Shown: piece by piece, positions 22,936-26,680 of the stretch
Numbering within the stretch: the stretch's first letter is position 1
Layout: the number at the start of each line of letters is the position of its first letter
Source: JANQPA01 sp964628385
Lineage (GTDB): Bacteria > Bacteroidota > Bacteroidia > Chitinophagales > Saprospiraceae
NCBI GenBank assembly: GCA_964628385.1
Contig: CAZVOD010000068.1
Coordinates: 1 to 26,680 of the forward strand
Direction: 5' to 3'
Length of the DNA: 26,680 nt
Position numbers and translations under genes: made by a program
The notes under the pieces: generated by a model
Seen by the model: the letters and a program-made list of their open reading frames with translations, nothing else
What the model was told of the DNA's origin: nothing
The model's database searches: none

Positions 22936-24003
22936 TTAGTATTTCCACCGGTTGGCCAGGGCCACCAGCGAGAGCATAATCGGAACTTCAACCAGCACAC
23001 CCACAACAGTTACCAAAGCAGCCGGCGATTGTAACCCGAAAAGCGCTATGGCAACCGCCACGGCCAGCTCAAAAAAGTTACTGGCGCCAATCATGGCTGC
23101 CGGGGCACATACCTGGTAAGGGAGCTTCAGCTTTTTACCACCGAACCAGGCCAGAAAAAATATAAAGTAAGTTTGAATGACCAGCGGTACTGCGGCAAGC
23201 AAAATAATCAACGGATTATTCAAAATGTTTTGTCCCTGAAAGGCAAAAAGCAATACCAGAGTAACCAGCAGCGCAACTATGCTTACCGGTTTCAGTTTGG
23301 GTAAGAATTCTTTTTTGAACCATTCTTCTCCGCGCCGTTTAATCAACATGCGTTGGGTAATTACCCCTACCACCAGCGGCACAACCACAAAAATGATAAC
23401 ACTGGCTACCAGCGTATCATACGGTATTTGAACATTGGTAATTCCAAGTAACAATCCTACAATTGGAATAAACGCCACCAGAATTATCAAATCGTTTACC
23501 GAAACCTGAACCAGTGTGTAGTTGGGGTCGCCGTCGGACAGGTAGCTCCACACAAAAACCATGGCCGTACAAGGGGCCGCACCTAAAATAATGGCCCCGG
23601 CAATGTATTCGCCCGCCAGGGCAGGGTCAATCCATGCAGCATATATTTTCGAGAAAAATATCCAGGCAAAAAAAGCCATAGTAAAAGGTTTGATGGCCCA
23701 GTTAATGATAACTGTCCAAACAACACCCTGGGGTTTTTTACTGATTTGTTTGATGCTGCTAAAATCTATCTGAAGCATCATCGGGTAAATCATTAGCCAA
23801 ATTAATATCGCTACAGGAATGTTTACTTTGGCAAATTCCAGACTGCTAATAATTTCGATTGAATCGCCGAGCAAATAGCCCAGACCAATTCCTGCGGCAA
23901 TTCCGAGAGCCACCCAGATGGTCAGGTATTTTTCGAAAAAACCAATGGTCTTTTTGGGTTTATCCGGAATGGTTACTTCTTTGAATTTTTTATCCTTATC
24001 CAT
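22936..24003 (-). CDS. acr3: ACR3-family arsenite efflux permease
   Basis: 355 residues with about ten transmembrane helices after a charged N-terminal tail. Landmarks are LIWLMIYPMMLQIDFSSI, GAAPCTAMVFVWSYLSDGDP containing the essential helix-4 cysteine (C145), and MIGASNFFELAVAVAIALFG with the conserved glutamate. ACR3 proteins export As(III) as a proton antiporter and are unrelated to ArsB, though the gene is often labelled arsB. It lies 5 nt after arsM and is co-oriented with arsC and arsR2, so it is the principal efflux step of this island. Confidence 0.95.
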   Translation of the reverse strand: MDKDKKFKEVTIPDKPKKTIGFFEKYLTIWVALGIAAGIGLGYLLGDSIEIISSLEFAKVNIPVAILIWLMIYPMMLQIDFSSIKQISKKPQGVVWTVIINWAIKPFTMAFFAWIFFSKIYAAWIDPALAGEYIAGAIILGAAPCTAMVFVWSYLSDGDPNYTLVQVSVNDLIILVAFIPIVGLLLGITNVQIPYDTLVASVIIFVVVPLVVGVITQRMLIKRRGEEWFKKEFLPKLKPVSIVALLVTLVLLFAFQGQNILNNPLIILLAAVPLVIQTYFIFFLAWFGGKKLKLPYQVCAPAAMIGASNFFELAVAVAIALFGLQSPAALVTVVGVLVEVPIMLSLVALANRWKY

Positions 24004-24008
24004 TTTAT

Positions 24009-24833
24009 TCAGCTTTTAATTACGTTGATTTTTTTTGCGGTTACGGTGATACTGTATATTCCGGCAGTGGAATTTTTGAAATTTTTCAGTTCGGTTTCGT
24101 TCAGGTAATTGGCAAGTACGTTTTCAGGAATAATGATAGGTTTCTCTTTGCGGATTTCAACCTGAGAAAATCCCAGCTTCTCAATAATCCCCAAATATTC
24201 CCGTTTTTCGGTGGCCCCCGATACGCAGCCGGCGTACATTTCAGCAGCTTTTTTCAGTTCTTCCGGTAATTCGCCACTGGTTACCACATCCGAAATACAA
24301 AAGTGGCCTCCGGTTTTCAGCACCCGGTAAATTTCTGAAAATGCTTTTTGCTTGTCGGGTACCAGGTTGAGCACGCAATTGCTGATAACTACATCAAAGG
24401 TGGAGTCGGGCAGGGACATTTCCTCGATGTCGCCCTGAATGAATTCGATGTTGTTAAAACCGGTTTTGGTCAGATTCTGCTGTGCTTTCCATATCATTTC
24501 TTCGGTAAAATCGAGGCCGGTAACTTTTCCGCTTTCGCCTGCCAGTGTGCGGGCTACAAAGCAGTCGTTGCCGGCGCCGCTACCTAAGTCGAGTACGCTG
24601 TCGCCCGGTTTTATTCCTGCAAATTCGGTGGGCAATCCACAGCCCAAACCCAAATCGGCATCGGCAATGTGGCCTTCAACACCGGTGTATTCATCGCCAA
24701 TCATGGAAAATTCCAGTTCGCCGCAACATCCTGACGGACCGCAGCATCCCTGTTGTTGTTCCAGCAGGCTGCTTTGGCTGGCAATGGAACCGTATTTTTC
24801 TTTTACGATTCCTTTTAAATCTTCTGGTTTCAT
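24009..24833 (-). CDS. arsM: Arsenite S-adenosylmethionine methyltransferase ArsM
   Basis: 274 residues. The SAM-binding core is SVLDLGSGAGNDCFVART (79-96). Cysteines equivalent to the conserved arsenite-binding trio are C65 (GLGCGLP), C153 (ISNCVLNL) and C203 (YAGCVSGA). An N-terminal CCGPSGCCG cluster (30-38) is an additional thiol site common in bacterial ArsM. The enzyme converts As(III) to mono- and dimethylated species. Its ATG overlaps the arsC stop by 4 nt (24830-24833), indicating translational coupling. Confidence 0.95.
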   Translation of the reverse strand: MKPEDLKGIVKEKYGSIASQSSLLEQQQGCCGPSGCCGELEFSMIGDEYTGVEGHIADADLGLGCGLPTEFAGIKPGDSVLDLGSGAGNDCFVARTLAGESGKVTGLDFTEEMIWKAQQNLTKTGFNNIEFIQGDIEEMSLPDSTFDVVISNCVLNLVPDKQKAFSEIYRVLKTGGHFCISDVVTSGELPEELKKAAEMYAGCVSGATEKREYLGIIEKLGFSQVEIRKEKPIIIPENVLANYLNETELKNFKNSTAGIYSITVTAKKINVIKS

Positions 24834-25258
24834 TGGATTTTCGGTTGAATTTCTTCTTTATACAATTTGTAAAAAGCTTCTTTTATTTCGTCGCGCACGC
24901 GGTAATATTCGCTTTCAATAAATTCGGACGCTCCGGTAGCGTGCGAGGGGTCGTCGAAACCAATATGCAGCCTGAGTTTTACTTTTCCCAGGAAAGCCGG
25001 GCAGTTTTCGTTGGCGCCGCCGCAAACGGTAATCACATAATCCCACTCTTTATCGAGATAATCATCCACCGAGTCGGAAGTATGGTGGCTGATGTCGATG
25101 CCGATTTCCTTCATCACTTCCACCGCTTTCTGGTTCAGTTTACCGGAGGCTTCGGTCCCGGCTGATTCCACTTCCAACCGTTCGTCGAACGACTTTAAAA
25201 ATCCGTGGGCCATCTGGCTGCGGCAACTGTTGCCGGTGCATAAAATCAATATTTTCAT
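24830..25258 (-). CDS. arsC: Arsenate reductase ArsC, low-molecular-weight phosphatase (thioredoxin) type
   Basis: 142 residues starting MKILILCTGNSCRSQMAHG, the P-loop CxGNSCRS with nucleophile C7. The redox pair is C79 and C86 (ITVCGGANENCPAF), and the acid motif is FDDPSHATG near 101-109. This is the Staphylococcus pI258/Bacillus-type enzyme, which is recycled by thioredoxin rather than glutaredoxin. It reduces As(V) to As(III) in the cytoplasm and so feeds ACR3 and ArsM. It follows arsR2 by 103 nt of AT-rich DNA. Confidence 0.95.
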   Translation of the reverse strand: MKILILCTGNSCRSQMAHGFLKSFDERLEVESAGTEASGKLNQKAVEVMKEIGIDISHHTSDSVDDYLDKEWDYVITVCGGANENCPAFLGKVKLRLHIGFDDPSHATGASEFIESEYYRVRDEIKEAFYKLYKEEIQPKIQ

Positions 25259-25361
25259 ATCTGTAAATTGCTAAATTGTCAAACTGAAAAACTGTCAAAT
25301 TGTTAAAATTCTGTTGTTTTCTTATCTGTTAAATCATTCTTTCATTCACGCATTTTCTCAT

Positions 25362-25703
25362 TTATGTATTTCTTATACACAAATTATCTGCCTGTTCAAT
25401 ATTATCGAGGAAACCAACCAACACCTCTTTCAGCAGTTTTAATTTATCAGGGGCAATACAGTACTGGGTTTTAGCCCCTTCAATTTGACCGATTATCAAT
25501 CCTGTTTCTTTTAACTCTTTTAAATGTTGGTTCACGGTAGTGCGCCCCAGCGGAATTTCATCGGAAATATCGCCGGTAATGCAGGTTGGCGTTTTGGCCA
25601 GAAACTGCAAAATGTGCAATCGAGCCGGATGGGCGAGTGCTTTAAAAAGTACTGCCATCTCTACCAGTTCCTTCTCAAATAATGATGTTTTCGATTGTAC
25701 CAT
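25362..25703 (-). CDS. arsR: ArsR-family repressor (second copy, heads arsC-arsM-acr3)
   Basis: 113 residues from ATG 25703 (MVQSKTSLFEKELVEM). The winged helix carries FKALAHPARLHILQFLA and LGRTTVNQHLKELKETGLII. Cysteines are C41 (PTCITGD), C82 (QYCIAPD) and C109 (NLCIRN). It lacks the Cys-x-Cys pair of the first ArsR, having a single cysteine at each equivalent position (41 and 82), so arsenite would be held by spaced cysteines. It probably represses its own operon by binding the dyad over its promoter. Confidence 0.9.
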   Translation of the reverse strand: MVQSKTSLFEKELVEMAVLFKALAHPARLHILQFLAKTPTCITGDISDEIPLGRTTVNQHLKELKETGLIIGQIEGAKTQYCIAPDKLKLLKEVLVGFLDNIEQADNLCIRNT

Positions 25704-25721
25704 GATTTTTAAATTATAACG

Positions 25722-25739
25722 CAAATATACGTCATATTT
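25722..25739 (-). promoter_or_regulatory. Promoter -7 element and dyad of arsR2 operon
   Basis: Read on the minus strand, TATATTTG (25729 down to 25722) matches TAnnTTTG and lies 18 nt before the ATG. It is overlapped by the inverted repeat AAATAT (25723-25728), ACGTC, ATATTT (25734-25739), a plausible ArsR operator. A convincing -33 TTTG is not visible, so the promoter may depend on other contacts. Confidence 0.5.
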
Positions 25740-25908
25740 TTTGTTAAAAAATGAACCGAGCGTTGGTTTGTAAATGAAAACTGTGTCGTCCTAAAATAGG
25801 TTGACAGGTTATTAAGTTTAGATTAACATAAACTTAATACTTTGATAATGTTTGTGCAGGCAATTAAAATATTTCATGTCGCATTTTTGCGTCATTTAAA
25901 ATAAGCTT
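25740..25908. other. Intergenic dyads, possible insertion-sequence end remnant
   Basis: No gene is supported here. GTCGTCCTAAAATAGGTTGAC (about 25786-25806) is an imperfect dyad (GTC..CCTA / TAGG..GAC). It is followed by a perfect 11-bp inverted repeat TATTAAGTTTA...TAAACTTAATA with an 8-nt spacer (about 25812-25841). The first part resembles the outer end of IS3-type elements in Bacteroidota, from memory. A similar AGGTTGACGG occurs near 21403, and CCTAAAAATGGG (minus strand) near 17163-17174. No transposase is present. Confidence 0.35.
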
Positions 25909-26616
25909 ATGAAAAGCTACAGCTTTCTAAAAGTAGATGAAAAAAAATAGGTGCACTTTATGAAATCCCTGCAAGTTTTCTTTTTGTAATCCTAAACTTT
26001 TTCCTGGTCAGAAAAATAGATGGAGAGAGCGACTTCTATGGTTTGCTTCAATCATCAGCAATTTTTGCATTCATATATTTTGCAGAGACTAAAATTTTTT
26101 CTCTCAAGGCAAAAGTTCATATACTTCCCATTATTTCATTCATAGAATCGTCAAACAGGGAAAATGCCACTGTTTTTTTTTAGCCGTCTAACAGGTCAAC
26201 TTGCAGGTGCTGTGTTAGCGTTTCTGGTTATCTGGCTTACACATGACAAAGAAAATATTTCCTTTCTTACTTTTCAGTTTATACCCATCCATCCTTTATT
26301 TACCATTCTTTTTATGGGTTTTGTTTCCCAGGTGATCTATTTCCTCTATTTTTTTCTCATCGTCAAATCGAATCATAGCACAGCCTTTTGGCACCATCTG
26401 CTTTTATCCCTTGGTTTGGGTTTTATATTCTTTGTGATATCCCCGTTTGGTAATATCAGCCTGCTTAACCCATTTGAAGTGCTTTTTAGTTTTTTCTATA
26501 GCGGGCAACCAGTAACCATTGAGACTTTCCTCGTTGGCAGTTTTATCCACATAATGGTACCGATGCTCTTTATCGGAGGTACGCATCTATTCATGAAAGA
26601 TTTTATTCTGAAATAA
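25909..26616 (+). pseudogene. Multi-spanning membrane protein split by two homopolymer frameshifts
   Basis: ATG 25909 begins MKSYSFLKVDEKK and stops at TAG 25948 right after an A8 run (25940-25947). One base of frame correction gives IGALYEIPASFLFVILNFFL, GLLQSSAIFAFIYFAET and HILPIISFIESSNRENAT, which ends in a T9 run (26173-26181). A second shift there joins SRLTGQLAGAVLAFLVIW and the remaining 140 residues to the TAA at 26616. The reconstructed protein of about 235 residues has six or so hydrophobic helices. RLTGQLAGAVLAF and GNISLLNPFEV are faintly reminiscent of aquaporin/MIP helices, but no NPA motif is present, so I do not assign a family. The part from ATG 26164 (150 residues) is the longest open piece. 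Confidence 0.5.
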
Positions 26617-26680
26617 ATTTCCAGAGCAAACCAACCAAAATTGAAAATGCCCCGAAATGTTGTAAGCTTCCCCGAAAACT

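Noticed and set aside
24545..25165. 206-codon plus-strand frame opposite arsM/arsC
   Set aside because: Antisense shadow of two well-supported genes with no recognisable domain.
26164..26616. Aquaporin (MIP) identity for the membrane protein
   Set aside because: The resemblance is limited to generic helix patterns; the two NPA motifs are absent.
1..26680. CRISPR array, tRNA or rRNA genes
   Set aside because: No regularly spaced direct repeats and no tRNA- or rRNA-like sequence were noticed on reading the window.

Overview
The window looks like chromosomal DNA of a Bacteroidota bacterium, probably an anaerobe or facultative anaerobe. I infer this from the promoter style (TTTG, about 20 nt, TAnnTTTG at 2339-2370, 9779-9812 and, on the minus strand, 25722-25729), the near absence of Shine-Dalgarno sequences, and family content (DUF1573, SigZ-like sigma factor, two-domain ArsA, ACR3, HesB-like protein). 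No rRNA, tRNA, CRISPR array or intact transposase was found.

Layout: (1) 1-2133, plus strand: the tail of a rhodanese, a TauE/SafE permease and an EgtD-like histidine methyltransferase, all with sulfur or ergothioneine connotations. (2) 2339-3139: an AT-rich DUF4160 / DUF2442-XRE pair behind a promoter that contains a perfect 16-bp palindrome, probably an autoregulated toxin-antitoxin-like cassette. (3) 3361-7707: a compact three-gene operon in which two unrelated flavin/ThDP catalytic modules (glutamate-synthase FMN domain; pyruvate-oxidase-like ThDP enzyme) each carry an N-terminal Rieske domain, separated by an unrecognised 268-aa protein. This is the best candidate for an undescribed pathway. 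(4) 7846-9845: a secreted DUF3179 protein, then a decayed RND-efflux fragment. (5) 9846-16937: an Rrf2 regulator with four clustered cysteines, an outer-membrane barrel, and a Fe-S / NrfD / molybdopterin set in ttrBCA-like order, forming a periplasmic respiratory reductase of the tetrathionate/selenate clade. (6) 16938-17567: decayed DNA with the C-terminal relic of a second molybdopterin oxidoreductase, a perfect 34-bp palindrome and a truncated thioredoxin-like ORF. DUF1573 follows on the plus strand. (7) 18059-25703, minus strand: an arsenic island, read as arsR2-arsC-arsM-acr3-usp-sigZ and arsR1-arsD-trx-like-arsA-hesB-like. (8) 25909-26616: a membrane protein broken at two homopolymers.

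How the parts fit: the arsenic island would reduce As(V) (ArsC), export As(III) by ACR3 and by ArsA/ArsD-assisted transport, and methylate it (ArsM). The Ttr-clade reductase next door could respire tetrathionate, selenate or arsenate; the sequence alone does not decide. Several genes are interrupted (RND fragment, Mo-enzyme relic, usp, sigZ, membrane protein). That points either to ongoing gene decay beside the island or, for the homopolymer cases, to sequencing error.
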